DNA of 64,000 bases from Betaproteobacteria bacterium (GTDB taxonomy: Bacteria; Pseudomonadota; Gammaproteobacteria; Burkholderiales; Casimicrobiaceae), in NCBI GenBank assembly GCA_013298765.1, contig JAAFJA010000008.1, positions 124,001-188,000 on the forward strand, written 5' to 3'. A program made the position numbers and the translations under genes. The notes beneath the pieces were generated by a model. That model saw only the letters and a program-made list of their open reading frames with translations, searched no databases and was not told the DNA's origin. Shown here piece after piece: positions 45,117 through 54,674 of the stretch (position 1 is the first letter of the stretch; every line of letters starts with the position of its first letter).

Positions 45117-46859
45117 CTAAATCTTCGGATCGCCAAAACTCTTGGCTGCTTTGATTGTCGCGTCCGCTGTGAGCTTGGGCATCGACACCATGTCTGCAAC
45201 CGTTTGCGCGATCCCCGTGAGCGACGGATTGGCGAGCCCCGCATCCTTCATGATCGCATCGACAATCGGTTTGGCAACCTGATAGTGAAGCGCGGAATTC
45301 ACGACCTGCTCAGGCAACGTTCCTTGTCCGCCACCGCTTGTCGCCCCTTCGCCGCCTTCGCTTGTGGCCATTGAGGCGCCAGGCATCCCGTTCACCTGAA
45401 ACAAGCGAATCGAGTCGATTTTTTCGAGCGGCTTCGATGCTTGCTGAATGATGAGCGGTAAGGACTGAATGAGCTGCATGCGTACCGCAAGATCGATTTG
45501 CGCTGCACCTAGTTTGTTTTTCGCCTCATTGATTGCCGCGATACCTTCGGCTTCAGCTAGCGAGGCTGCTTTCTTCGCGTCGGCCTCGACTTTCACCGCA
45601 AGCGCACGGTTCTCTGCAGCTTCGCGCTCAGCTTCAGCCGCCACTTTCACTGAAATCGCTTGCTGTTCCGCATCCTGCGCGGCTTCGATCAACTGAATAG
45701 ATTTCTTACGTTCTGCGATTGAGATTTCACGCGCAGTATTGACGCCCTCTTCCGCTTTTACAGCGGCCGAGCGTGCAGCGTTTGCAGCAGCGTCTGCTTG
45801 CGATTGTTCTTCCGACTTTTTTGCAATCGCGATGGCAGCATCTTGATTCGCGAGCTCAACAGATTGCCGTTGCTCCGCTTGCTTCACTTTGGTTTCGCGG
45901 TCTGCCTCAATCTGCTTTTTCTGAACGGCGAGATTCTTATCAATCTCGGCGCTGTTCACCGTGCGATCCGCCTCAATTCGACGCTCTTTCACCAAGCGAT
46001 CCGCGTTGATTCGAACCTCCTCGGCTTCGCGGTGACGTTCAGCTTCGATCTTTGCAATGACTGCAGTTTGATCGGCTTTCGCGTTGGAGATTTCTTGTTG
46101 TTGCGTGAGCGTTGCAAATTCCTGCTGCTTGGTGATATCAAGTTTCAGACGCTCTGCCTCAAGATTTTTTGTGCGGACTTGCACTTCCGTATCTTGCTCA
46201 ATATCGTTGCGGCGCTTGCGGCGCGACTCCGTCTCTTCTGTAAGGCGCGTCAGACCTTCCGCATCGAAGGCGTTGTTCGGGTTGAAGAAGTTTTTCGCAG
46301 TTTGATCGAGACTGGTTAACGATACGGATTCGAGCTCCAAGCCATTTTTCTCAAGGTCTTCCGCAACAACGTTTTGCACCGCTTGCACAAACTCGCGGCG
46401 CTTATCCTGCAGCTCTTGCATCGTCATTGTCGCTGCCGTTGCGCGCAACGCGTCCACGAATTTGTCTTCGACGAGTGCGCGTAGTTCAGAGGGCTCCATT
46501 GTTTTACGGCCCAATGTCTGCGCGGCCGTGCTCACAGACTCCGCCACTTGCTTCACACGCACGAAAAAGGCGGCCGCCACGTCTACTCGCATACGATCAA
46601 GCGCAATCAAACTCTGCTCATCCTTGCGCGACACTTCCAGCCGCAGGGTGTTCATGTTGACCGGAATCACTTCATGAAAGATTGGAAGCACGATTGCGCC
46701 ACCGTCCATGATCACCTTCTGCCCGCCCAACCCGGTGCGTACAAAGGCCGTTTCTTTGGTGGCGCGGTGATAGAGCCGCGCGAACACAATGCCAATTAGC
46801 AGGAGCGCAAACAAGACGATTGCTGCGGGTACACCAACGTTGATGAGCATGTCGATCAT
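45117..46859 (-). CDS. Flotillin/YqiK-type membrane scaffold protein
   Basis: 580 residues. One N-terminal membrane helix (about 8-30) is followed by an SPFH/band-7 domain (VFARLYHRATKETAFVRTGLGG, IVLPIFHEVIPVNMNTLRLEV) and a long Ala/Glu-rich coiled coil at about 190-440 (QKKQIEADRETKVKQAEQRQ). This is the YqiK/flotillin layout. Flotillins organise membrane microdomains. It is the last gene of the cluster with PspA and a YqiJ-like protein. Confidence 0.87.
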   Translation of the reverse strand: MIDMLINVGVPAAIVLFALLLIGIVFARLYHRATKETAFVRTGLGGQKVIMDGGAIVLPIFHEVIPVNMNTLRLEVSRKDEQSLIALDRMRVDVAAAFFVRVKQVAESVSTAAQTLGRKTMEPSELRALVEDKFVDALRATAATMTMQELQDKRREFVQAVQNVVAEDLEKNGLELESVSLTSLDQTAKNFFNPNNAFDAEGLTRLTEETESRRKRRNDIEQDTEVQVRTKNLEAERLKLDITKQQEFATLTQQQEISNAKADQTAVIAKIEAERHREAEEVRINADRLVKERRIEADRTVNSAEIDKNLAVQKKQIEADRETKVKQAEQRQSVELANQDAAIAIAKKSEEQSQADAAANAARSAAVKAEEGVNTAREISIAERKKSIQLIEAAQDAEQQAISVKVAAEAEREAAENRALAVKVEADAKKAASLAEAEGIAAINEAKNKLGAAQIDLAVRMQLIQSLPLIIQQASKPLEKIDSIRLFQVNGMPGASMATSEGGEGATSGGGQGTLPEQVVNSALHYQVAKPIVDAIMKDAGLANPSLTGIAQTVADMVSMPKLTADATIKAAKSFGDPKI

Positions 46860-46893
46860 GTGATCCTCGGAGGAAGAAGTTGCGATTGTTTAT

Positions 46894-47508
46894 TTAAAGA
46901 AGTTCGGGATGCGGGTTGCGAATGCAGCGAAACCGTGCGCCTACCTTTTTCACGAGCAGCACATCGCTACCTTCGTTGAAAACGTCAGTTTCAACATCGG
47001 GCTCCACCATCACGTAGTGCGATCGTCCGTAGGAATCGCGCACCTTCGCCTCAGCAGCGAGCCCGGCTTTGGCGTGCCCTTTCACGATCACGCCAGCGCG
47101 CCCGATCAGCGTCATTTCACTTACAGCGCTCGTCTCATCTTTCGGCATCACATGCTCCAAGAGCGAGCCCACGCCGCTGACCGTTGCGAAGCCCGCGAGC
47201 ACAGCCGGGAGACTCGCCGCCCACGCGGGCCACATGCTTCCCACCATTTTGTAGGTGAAACCTTGGATTACATATCCCGCCACCGCAAACCCGGCGAGAA
47301 ACAGAATCAGCAGCACGAGCGCCGGCACTTTGCCCAAGTGCAACCATCCGAGCGGCGAATCAACGCCATCTGGGATTTCCGGCAACAAGCTATCAATTGC
47401 GCTAGATGGGCTGTGAGCGAAGAGAAGCCCCAAGCCCTCAAGCACCGCGAGCCCCACCATGATGGCGAGCGCGGAAGCAAACGGCCACGTTTCAGTCATC
47501 GTTAACAC
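46894..47508 (-). CDS. YqiJ-like (NfeD-related) membrane protein with OB fold
   Basis: 204 residues: three to four membrane segments (about 10-30, 58-85, 95-118) and a C-terminal OB-fold-like part (TLIGRAGVIVKGHAKAGLAAEAKVRD). This matches the YqiJ/DUF1449 proteins that accompany YqiK flotillins. It probably acts as the flotillin partner in the membrane. It precedes the flotillin gene by 34 bases. Confidence 0.8.
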   Translation of the reverse strand: MLTMTETWPFASALAIMVGLAVLEGLGLLFAHSPSSAIDSLLPEIPDGVDSPLGWLHLGKVPALVLLILFLAGFAVAGYVIQGFTYKMVGSMWPAWAASLPAVLAGFATVSGVGSLLEHVMPKDETSAVSEMTLIGRAGVIVKGHAKAGLAAEAKVRDSYGRSHYVMVEPDVETDVFNEGSDVLLVKKVGARFRCIRNPHPELL

Positions 47509-47551
47509 GGACTCCCCCTGCCTTTAAGGCGACGAGATCAATAATCTAGCG

Positions 47552-48226
47552 CTACTTTTGTTGGGCTTTTAATGCGGCCAAGCGCTCTGCGATTTTGTTG
47601 TCGCGAACCAATTCGTTCAATTCCTTAAGTTTTGCTGCTTGCTGCATTGTTGCGCTTTGCGCGGCCGGGTCAAGCCCGGTTTGGCGTCGGTAGGTGCGAT
47701 CAAACGCACTCTGCGCCGCGCTTGCTTTAGAAGCCGCGTTGCTGCCTGATCCGCCATGCGTCGCAAGCGCACTCGCTGCCGTCGCCCGTGATCGCTCGAA
47801 CTCAGTGATTGCGCGTTCCATCTCGCGCTTCTTACCCATCAATGCATCGACAAAACCGGAAAGCTCCTTCTCCTCGGACGCGAGCTGCGCGAGACTTGAT
47901 TCAAGTACAGGCAACTGCGCTTCGATATCCAACTGTCGCGAAATCGCGGGCTTAGCAAGATCATCACGACCGTCATCGAGCGCGGTGGAGAGAGACGCGG
48001 AGAGCGCTTCATGTTCTTTGTTCAAGTGCAAGTGTTGCTGTTGCGCAAGGTGGCGATTTGCTGCCGCACGCCCCAGTTCCGCACGCACCTCGTCGATAAC
48101 TTGATCGACTTCGCGAACGGATTGTTCGAGCATCGCAACTGGCGCGGCATCCTCAATCTTGTCAATCAGCGCATGCGCCCCTCCCGCAATCACACGAGCC
48201 ACGCGCGTATTCAAAGTGTCAGCCAT
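47552..48226 (-). CDS. pspA: PspA/IM30-family membrane-stress protein
   Basis: 224 residues, nearly all coiled coil, with the PspA start VARVIAGGAHALIDKIEDAAPVAMLEQSVREVDQVIDEV and helical hairpin LEIQAQLPVLESSLAQLASEE-like segments. PspA oligomers protect damaged membranes. It is third from the end of a four-gene operon with flotillin, not in a pspF-pspABC locus. Confidence 0.85.
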   Translation of the reverse strand: MADTLNTRVARVIAGGAHALIDKIEDAAPVAMLEQSVREVDQVIDEVRAELGRAAANRHLAQQQHLHLNKEHEALSASLSTALDDGRDDLAKPAISRQLDIEAQLPVLESSLAQLASEEKELSGFVDALMGKKREMERAITEFERSRATAASALATHGGSGSNAASKASAAQSAFDRTYRRQTGLDPAAQSATMQQAAKLKELNELVRDNKIAERLAALKAQQK

Positions 48227-48240
48227 GATGAGATTTCCTT

Positions 48241-48732
48241 TCAGGGGCGCGATGGTGATGTGAGTTCCGCGAGCTCGCGCACTTGCGAAACGTTTTTCCT
48301 GATAACGCCTCCGTCGAAGGCGGCGGCTTGTACGGTCACACTCTGGCGCATCAAAGTTTCCGCGAGCTGCATTGCTCGTCGCACGAGATGGGCCTCCAGC
48401 TGCTCCGCCTGCTCCACGGTCTCCACTTGCGCCGAATTTAGCGTAGCGATCAGCGCCGGTAAATGCTCAAAAAATACAGCAAGTACTTCCGAATGCTTCT
48501 GTTCAGCAACTTCTAGCGATGCAATGGCCTCGCGGGTTGATCGCCCGAGGTCGCGATAGAGATTAAGCGCGCTTAGATATTCGGAGTCGCCCTCGTAGGT
48601 GCGCCGTAAATGCGCAACCGCTACACGCACCTTATCGCTGACCGTCGCCGCTTCTTCCATGCGGGTGGTCGCAAGCCATTCATAAAGGTCATCGGGGAGC
48701 CGTCCTGAGATAGGAACCATATCGATTTGCAC
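48241..48732 (-). CDS. Unrecognised protein with ribbon-helix-helix-like N terminus
   Basis: 163 residues from a GTG at 48732, or 159 from the ATG at 48720. The first 50 residues (PISGRLPDDLYEWLATTRME, TVSDKVRVAVAHLRRTYEG) resemble a CopG/RHH dimerisation domain. The rest is helical with no known motif. It begins the operon and lies 14 bases ahead of pspA, so it may be the local regulator or an effector of the stress response. No family is claimed. Confidence 0.6.
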   Translation of the reverse strand: MQIDMVPISGRLPDDLYEWLATTRMEEAATVSDKVRVAVAHLRRTYEGDSEYLSALNLYRDLGRSTREAIASLEVAEQKHSEVLAVFFEHLPALIATLNSAQVETVEQAEQLEAHLVRRAMQLAETLMRQSVTVQAAAFDGGVIRKNVSQVRELAELTSPSRP

Positions 48733-48836
48733 TCAATCGCGTTCGAATGTATGCATTTGTAGACGAATAAATTCATGGCGTCAAGCGGCTCCTCGAGTTT
48801 GTGCCGTACAAGCTGTCTCAGTTATTTCTGGTTCTC

Positions 48837-48866
48837 GCTATCCGCGGTAGTTACACCGCAGATAGC
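48837..48866 (+). promoter_or_regulatory. Hairpin in the leader of the NMT1-type gene
   Basis: GCTATCCGCGGT-agttac-ACCGCAGATAGC gives a 12-base stem with one mismatch, 40 bases ahead of the start codon. It could be a terminator/attenuator or lie in the 5' leader. No known riboswitch motif was seen. Confidence 0.4.
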
Positions 48867-48905
48867 ACCATTTGAGTGCCTAAAATCGAAACAGGAGATA
48901 AAACT

Positions 48906-49934
48906 ATGACGATGTGTGATCGGGGATTCCGGCTGTCTAACTTACGCGCCTTCGCGACAGTAGCGCTCGCGCTTTCAGCGCTTTTTTCAAGCTCGACCTT
49001 CGCGCAAGAAAGCGTCCGTTTTCTCAACGATTGGCGCTGGGAAGGTCAGGCTTCGCCGCTTGCAGTGGCGATGCAGGGCGGCTTTAAGAAGGCGAAGCTT
49101 GATGTAGCGGTAACACCGGGGACGGGCTCAGCGGCGACAGTACAGAAGGTTGCATCTGGCGAATTCGACATCGGGCTGGGCGATTTCAGCGCGCTCGTTG
49201 AGTTTGCAGCACGCAACCCAAACGTTGCGCCGCCTGTTGCGGTGTACGTGCTTTATGAGCGCACCCCCGCTACTTTGTTCGTTCGCAGCAAATTTGATTT
49301 GAAATCGATTGAAGGCAAATCCATCGCTGCGCCCCAATTCGATGGGGGCCGAAAGCTTTGGCCTGCTTTTTCAAAGTCGGAAGATATTAAGTCGGTGGCA
49401 TGGCAAAACGTGGACGCGGTGGCGCGCGAGAAAAATTTCGCGGCGGGTCAATACGATGCGATCACCGGCTTTTATTTCACGACGATGCTTAACCTTGAAC
49501 GCGAAGGCATGTCGGGCACGCTCTACAAGGTGTTTCCGTTTTACGAATCGGGCGTGCGTTTGTATGGCAACGTGCTGATTGTGAATCCGAAGTTCATGGC
49601 AGCGAATCCGAAAGCCGTTAAAACGTTCGTGCGGGCTTATCACGATGCGGTGAAGTTCGCCGTGAAAGACACCGATGCCGCAATTGAATTTCTCAAGGAA
49701 GTCGATCCGAAGATCGACGCGAAGCTTGAATGGCGACGCGCCCGACTCGCATTTGACCGATTCGTAGACACGCCGACGGTGCGCGCCACGGGCTTGGGGA
49801 CGCTCGATATGAATCGCGTACAAGCTGGGATTGATCTCGTGACCGACACGTTCAAACTACCCGCGAAACCTGCCGCTGCCGCCATTGCTACAACAGAGTT
49901 TTTGCCGCCGCGGTCGGAGCGCTCATTCCTGTAA
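48906..49934 (+). CDS. NMT1/THI5-like ABC transporter substrate-binding protein
   Basis: 342 residues from the ATG at 48906, with AGGAG at 48892-48896; the open frame extends to 48876. Signal peptide about 1-34 (ending TFAQE). The fold markers RFLNDWRWEGQASPLAVAMQ, VAVTPGTGSAATVQKVASGE and FDIGLGDFSALVEFA match the nitrate/sulfonate/pyrimidine-precursor binding family. Transporter partners are not adjacent, so the ligand cannot be named. Confidence 0.8.
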   Translation: MTMCDRGFRLSNLRAFATVALALSALFSSSTFAQESVRFLNDWRWEGQASPLAVAMQGGFKKAKLDVAVTPGTGSAATVQKVASGEFDIGLGDFSALVEFAARNPNVAPPVAVYVLYERTPATLFVRSKFDLKSIEGKSIAAPQFDGGRKLWPAFSKSEDIKSVAWQNVDAVAREKNFAAGQYDAITGFYFTTMLNLEREGMSGTLYKVFPFYESGVRLYGNVLIVNPKFMAANPKAVKTFVRAYHDAVKFAVKDTDAAIEFLKEVDPKIDAKLEWRRARLAFDRFVDTPTVRATGLGTLDMNRVQAGIDLVTDTFKLPAKPAAAAIATTEFLPPRSERSFL

Positions 49935-50201
49935 CAGGAGATGTACGACCATCGCGCTCGAACGCACTCGAACGCGCACATAACGGCATCTCCATTCGTC
50001 TCAGCGACGAGCGAGGCGCGCTTCAAGACGCGCTTCGTGAGCTTTTTGAAGCGATAGCTTTTTAACTGAACGACGGAAATCGTAGTTTTCCGCCTTTGCT
50101 CACGTTGAAACCTCAAGCAATGCCGGTTTCGCGCCGCTGAGTTCTAGCGGAAACATCGCGCGGATCACTGTTTTTCAGTGAAGGCGCGTCTGCCGAAGAC
50201 A

Positions 50202-50603
50202 CTATTTTTCTGCAGGCGGGCGATACAACGCGCAAAGCTTGTTGCCATCCGGATCGCGAACATACGCTAAATACATCGAGCCCAACTTGCCCTCGCGCAT
50301 GCCGGGCGGTTTCTCAATTGACATTCCGCCGTTTGCTACACCCGCGTCGTGAAATGCTTTCGCTTGCTCCGGCGAATCGCATTTGAACCCGATGGTTCCG
50401 CCGTTAGCGAACGTGGCCGGTTCATCGTTGATTGGCTGAGAGATACCAAAGGTGCCGCCGCCGTGTCGATAAAAAACGCGGATGTGCCCGGTCGCTGACT
50501 CGTTGCGCATGCCTTCGCCCGCACCCAAGGTAGCGAGCACCGCGTCGTAGAACTTCTTGGCACGCTCGATATCGTTAGTGCCCACCATGACATGACTAAA
50601 CAT
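50202..50603 (-). CDS. VOC-family (glyoxalase-like) protein
   Basis: 133 residues: MFSHVMVGTNDIERAKKFYD at the start, GGTIGFKCDSPEQAKAFHDA, and LAYVRDPDGNKLCALYRPP at the end are the paired beta-alpha-beta-beta-beta motifs of vicinal-oxygen-chelate proteins. The metal ligands are probably the first His and the last Glu-like position. Function not determinable. Confidence 0.8.
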   Translation of the reverse strand: MFSHVMVGTNDIERAKKFYDAVLATLGAGEGMRNESATGHIRVFYRHGGGTFGISQPINDEPATFANGGTIGFKCDSPEQAKAFHDAGVANGGMSIEKPPGMREGKLGSMYLAYVRDPDGNKLCALYRPPAEK

Positions 50604-50830
50604 TTGCTTTGCTCCGTGTATTCGATTTAAACGCCACTCTGCGCGGCGCGACTCACCAGCAAGTGTGCATCAGTTTGTAAAGGCGACGCGAAAGATCGCC
50701 CCGTTTGCGCCGCATTTTTCGAAACTTGCGGGTAGGTGATGAAACTCAGCTCGCCACGAGACGCGTGCGACTTGCCTGCATGCGAAACGACATTCATGTA
50801 ATGTGCGTGTTTTGGATGCCAGCGATGCCC

Positions 50831-51847
50831 ATGGACAACCTTGATCTCGACGTGCTGAAAACCGCCCTCGCCTGGACTGAAGCGGGCCGCAAGGCCACAC
50901 TGGGCACGGTGGTGCGCACGTGGGGCAGCGCGCCGCGACCGATTGGCGCGATGATGGCGATTCGCGACGATGGGCAAGTGATCGGCTCGGTCTCGGGCGG
51001 CTGCATTGAAGACGATTTGATTGCCCAAGTAAAAGAAGGCAAGCTCGCCGCAACGCGGCCGGAAAGCGTGCGCTACGGTGTGGCGGCCGATCAAGCGCGG
51101 CAATTCGGCTTGCCTTGCGGCGGCACAGTCGAAATGGTCTTGGAGCCGCTAACCCCGCTATCGGACATTCGCGGCCTGCTCGCTGATCTCGAGGCGCACA
51201 AAATTGTGAAACGAACGCTTGATATTGAGACTGGCGTTTCGCGTCGTAGCTTGGCCGAAGGCGCCGACGTGCTCTCGTTTGATGGCCGAAAGCTCATCAC
51301 CATTCACGGCCCAAAATATCGTTTGCTCATTATCGGCGCGGGGCAGCTTTCCAAGTATTTGGCCACCATGGCGATCCCGCTCGACTATCAAGTCACCGTG
51401 TGCGATCCACGCGACGAATATCAAGAGCAGTGGAATGATTTGCCGCAGGTGACAATGACCCAGGAGATGCCGGACGACACAGTGATCGCGATGAACCTAG
51501 ACCGCAACAGCGCGGTGGTGGCCCTCACTCACGATCCGAAGCTTGATGATCTGGCGCTCATGGAAGCGCTACGCTCACCGGCGTTTTATGTGGGCGCTTT
51601 GGGCTCTAAGGCGAATAACGATAAAAGACGTGGGCGATTACTTGAATTTGACGTTTCTCAAAATGAGATAAATCGTCTGCGCGGCCCCGTTGGATTGGAC
51701 ATCGGCGCGAAAACGCCATCAGAAATTGCGATTTCCATACTGGCCGAAATGACCGCGACCAAGCGCGGCGTAAGCATGATGCGAAGCAAGTCCGAAACCG
51801 CAGCGAACGAGGCTTCGAGCGCGGGCTGCGTGATTGCCGAACCTTGA
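50831..51847 (+). CDS. xdhC: XdhC-family molybdoenzyme maturation protein
   Basis: 338 residues from the ATG at 50831; upstream ATGs in the same frame (50816, 50825) are possible. XdhC_CoxI domain at the N terminus (GSAPRPIGAMMAIRDDGQVI, SVSGGCIEDDL) and a Rossmann XdhC_C domain from about 160 (LLIIGAGQLSKYLATMAIP, VTVCDPRDEY). XdhC binds and sulfurates the molybdenum cofactor for xanthine-dehydrogenase-type enzymes. It is convergent with modC, which fits a molybdenum-related locus. The target enzyme is not in the window. Confidence 0.88.
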   Translation: MDNLDLDVLKTALAWTEAGRKATLGTVVRTWGSAPRPIGAMMAIRDDGQVIGSVSGGCIEDDLIAQVKEGKLAATRPESVRYGVAADQARQFGLPCGGTVEMVLEPLTPLSDIRGLLADLEAHKIVKRTLDIETGVSRRSLAEGADVLSFDGRKLITIHGPKYRLLIIGAGQLSKYLATMAIPLDYQVTVCDPRDEYQEQWNDLPQVTMTQEMPDDTVIAMNLDRNSAVVALTHDPKLDDLALMEALRSPAFYVGALGSKANNDKRRGRLLEFDVSQNEINRLRGPVGLDIGAKTPSEIAISILAEMTATKRGVSMMRSKSETAANEASSAGCVIAEP

Positions 51848-51868
51848 GGGAGTATGTGAAAAGCGCGG

Positions 51869-52987
51869 CTAAGCGGTGTAGCCCATGCTGCGCTTATCGA
51901 AGGCAATCGCTTTCACCAAAAGGTAAACCTGCTGCCCGGTTGTGAGCTGCAATTCATCGCGGCTTTGTCGCGAGATGCGCGACGGCATATCGCGCGAGCC
52001 GATGCGAACAATCACTTCAACGATGGCGCCCCCTCGGTCGTCCATTGACACAATTGATCCGGTCAGGATATTGCGAACGCTGATGCCGCGCGGTCGTTCG
52101 GTGGCGAGCGTTACGTCGCGCGCACGAATGCGAAGGCGCACCCGCGAACCCAGTGGTACTTCAAGCCCAGGGGCCACCACGTCGCCACCTTCGAACGAAA
52201 AGCGTGTGAGGAAATATTCGTGATCGTGCGCGACGGCGGTGGCCTCAATCAGCGCGCCGCCTTCGTAGCGCCCGGTGAAGGGTCGCAGATCAGCACGATT
52301 AAAAATCGTCTCGGTGTGATCACAGGCAACGACGCGCCCCTCATTCAGAATCGCCACATCATCAGCAAGGCGCGTGACCTCGCCAATCGAATGGCTCACG
52401 TAAATAATGCGCACGCTCAGTTCGTCTCGCACGCGCTCGATGAGTCGTAGCGTTTCAGCGCGTCGCGCCGCATCGAGCGATGCCAGCGGTTCATCCATCA
52501 AGAGCACGCGCGGATTCGAAAGCAGCGCACGACCAATTGCAACGCGCTGCTTCTCTCCGCCTGAAAGCGTTGGCGATGCGCGCGAAAGAAGCGTGTCGAT
52601 ACCCAGCAATTCAGTCACTTGCTCGACGGGAACGGCGCTTTGTCCCGCGAAGGCGCGATTCGCGCCGTAAAGAAGGTTTTGCTTTACCGTCAGGTGCGGA
52701 AACAATAAGCCTTCTTGAAACACATAACCAATGCCGCGCGATTCAACGCTGCGATTGAGCGCTCTGCTACTGTCAAACAGCACTTCGTTATCGATTGCGA
52801 TGCGGCCCCGATCTGGCGTAACAAGCCCAGCAATCGCGTTAACGATCGTTGTTTTTCCAGAACCTGATTTACCAAACAGCGCGATGATTCGCGCGTCGCT
52901 TTTGAATTTGGCGACGATGCGACGCGATGAAGCATCTGCTTCGCCCCGCTGCGCAGAAAACGATTTTTCAATGTCTACGTCGATCAT
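51869..52987 (-). CDS. modC: Molybdate ABC transporter ATP-binding protein
   Basis: 372 residues from the ATG at 52987, overlapping the modB stop by 4 bases; the open frame to 53044 would run into modB. Walker A GKSGSGKTT, signature LSGGEKQRVAIGRALL, Walker B VLLMDEPLASLD. The C-terminal Mop/TOBE-like domain starts about residue 290 (LTGSIVSMDDRGGAIVEVIV). It powers molybdate import. Confidence 0.9.
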   Translation of the reverse strand: MIDVDIEKSFSAQRGEADASSRRIVAKFKSDARIIALFGKSGSGKTTIVNAIAGLVTPDRGRIAIDNEVLFDSSRALNRSVESRGIGYVFQEGLLFPHLTVKQNLLYGANRAFAGQSAVPVEQVTELLGIDTLLSRASPTLSGGEKQRVAIGRALLSNPRVLLMDEPLASLDAARRAETLRLIERVRDELSVRIIYVSHSIGEVTRLADDVAILNEGRVVACDHTETIFNRADLRPFTGRYEGGALIEATAVAHDHEYFLTRFSFEGGDVVAPGLEVPLGSRVRLRIRARDVTLATERPRGISVRNILTGSIVSMDDRGGAIVEVIVRIGSRDMPSRISRQSRDELQLTTGQQVYLLVKAIAFDKRSMGYTA

Positions 52988-53691
52988 GCGAGTGCGCCAC
53001 CGCCAGAGAGTTGCGCGCGCGTTCGCATGCGTCGGGCGATCCATTCAGAGGCGATGAGCGAGATGAGCGACAACGCCACTGAGATCGCGCAGAGCCGAAG
53101 GATTGCCGCGTCGCCACCCGGCGTTTGGGTGAGCCCGTAAATTGCGAGCGGTAAGGTTTGCGTTTCTCCGGGAATGTTTGATACGAAGGTAATGGTCGCG
53201 CCGAATTCGCCGAGTGATCGCGCGAATGCAAGCAAGAGGCCGACAACCACCCCCGGCAAGGCAAGCGGCAGCGTGATCGTTAGGAACACGCGAACACGGC
53301 TTGCGCCAAGGGTTCGCGCTGCCATTTCTAGCTTCGGAGACACAGCCTCCAGCGACAAACGCATCGCGCGCACCATGAGCGGAAATCCCATCACCGCCGC
53401 CGCAAGCGCTGCCCCCGTCCAGCGAAACGCGAAGGTGATGCCTAGCCCTTCATTGAGGAGCCGCCCAATCGGGCCTTGCGTGCCAAACAAAAGCAACAGC
53501 GCATAGCCAATCACGACCGGCGGCAATACGAGCGGCAGATGAAGCAACGCGTCGAACACAGATTTACCGAAAAAGTCAGAGCGCGCGAGGAGGTACGCAC
53601 AAGCGAGCGCGAGCGGCGCGCTCAAGATCACACTTGCCACCGCAACGCGAAGGCTCAGCGAGACAATTTCGATTTCTTCGGCAGTGAACAT
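52984..53691 (-). CDS. modB: Molybdate ABC transporter permease
   Basis: 235 residues with five to six membrane segments and the permease EAA-type loop LEMAARTLGASRVRVFLTIT. The N-terminal VSLSLRVAVASVILSAPLALACAY-like helix is typical of ModB. It forms the channel with ModC and lies 64 bases after modA. Confidence 0.9.
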   Translation of the reverse strand: MFTAEEIEIVSLSLRVAVASVILSAPLALACAYLLARSDFFGKSVFDALLHLPLVLPPVVIGYALLLLFGTQGPIGRLLNEGLGITFAFRWTGAALAAAVMGFPLMVRAMRLSLEAVSPKLEMAARTLGASRVRVFLTITLPLALPGVVVGLLLAFARSLGEFGATITFVSNIPGETQTLPLAIYGLTQTPGGDAAILRLCAISVALSLISLIASEWIARRMRTRAQLSGGGALA

Positions 53692-53755
53692 GGCCCAATT
53701 ATCGCGGCAAGCGCCTACGCGACACGATACGCCATCGTCGGACGTAGCGCAGTCG

Positions 53756-54610
53756 CTACTTCGCGATAAATCCGTGCTTTCGCCAGGTGGGTTCGGCCGC
53801 GCTGCTTGCGAGATAGGTCAGCAATGCGCGAGCAGACGCGCTGTCGTTCTTCAAAATGATCGCGGCAGAGTAAGTAATGGGCGGGTGCGCGCTCGTTGGA
53901 ATACGGGCAACGATTCGTACCCGCGGCTCCGCCATAGCGTCGGTTCGATAGACGACGCCGAGCGTCGCTTCACCGCGTGCGACGAAGGCGAGCGCCGAGC
54001 GCACGTTATCGGTGTTCGCAACACGTGTTGCCACGGTATCCCACACGCCGAGCGCGCGAAGCGCCGTTTGCGCATATTTCCCGGCAGGAACGGCGCGCGG
54101 ATCGGCCATTGCGAAGCGCCCGCTGCCGAGTGCCGCCGAAATCAGTGGCTTCGTGCGTTCGTGGTTTGCAAAGTCAATCGTGGAGCGGTTCGCACTTGCG
54201 GCATCCTTTGCACCCGCTGGCGCAATCAGCACCAATTCGTTGCCAAGTAACGCGCGACGCGTGCCATCAGCGATGAGCCGCTTGCTCGCCAAGTAATCCA
54301 TCCAATCTTCGTCGGCCGAAACAAAAAGCGCAGCCGGTGCGCCGCTCTCGATTTGTTTCGCGAGCGCATTGGAGCCGGCGTAGGACACGCGGACGCGCTG
54401 CGTGTGCATCGCTTGAAACTGCGCGAGTTGTTCATCGAGCGCCTCTTTGAGGGACGCCGCCGCGAACACCAAAACCACGCCGCGCGGTGCGCTCGATTCG
54501 CTTGGCGCGTTCGCTGCAGGCGTTGACGCCAATGCGCTCACGCCAGCGAGCGCGAGAAGCGCCACACCGGTCCGGCGGAGCAGCAAAGAGCAAAACCCAT
54601 CGAGATTCAT
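53756..54610 (-). CDS. modA: Molybdate ABC transporter substrate-binding protein
   Basis: 284 residues with a signal peptide (about 1-30). LVFAAASLKEALDEQLAQFQ, VSYAGSNALAKQIESGAPA and FVSADEDWMDYLASKRLI are the standard ModA segments, including the molybdate-contacting serines. It is the first gene of modABC. No ModE-type box is evident in the upstream 200 bases. Confidence 0.92.
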   Translation of the reverse strand: MNLDGFCSLLLRRTGVALLALAGVSALASTPAANAPSESSAPRGVVLVFAAASLKEALDEQLAQFQAMHTQRVRVSYAGSNALAKQIESGAPAALFVSADEDWMDYLASKRLIADGTRRALLGNELVLIAPAGAKDAASANRSTIDFANHERTKPLISAALGSGRFAMADPRAVPAGKYAQTALRALGVWDTVATRVANTDNVRSALAFVARGEATLGVVYRTDAMAEPRVRIVARIPTSAHPPITYSAAIILKNDSASARALLTYLASSAAEPTWRKHGFIAK

Positions 54611-54674
54611 GACCGAGCTTTCCTAGCCTTCCCTTCGCCGAGATTCGTCTAATAACTTACTTCGTCTAGCGCCG

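Noticed and set aside
48837-48905. Thiamine (TPP) riboswitch before the NMT1-type gene
   Set aside because: The CTGAGA and ACCTGATCTGG-type conserved elements are absent; only a simple hairpin is present.
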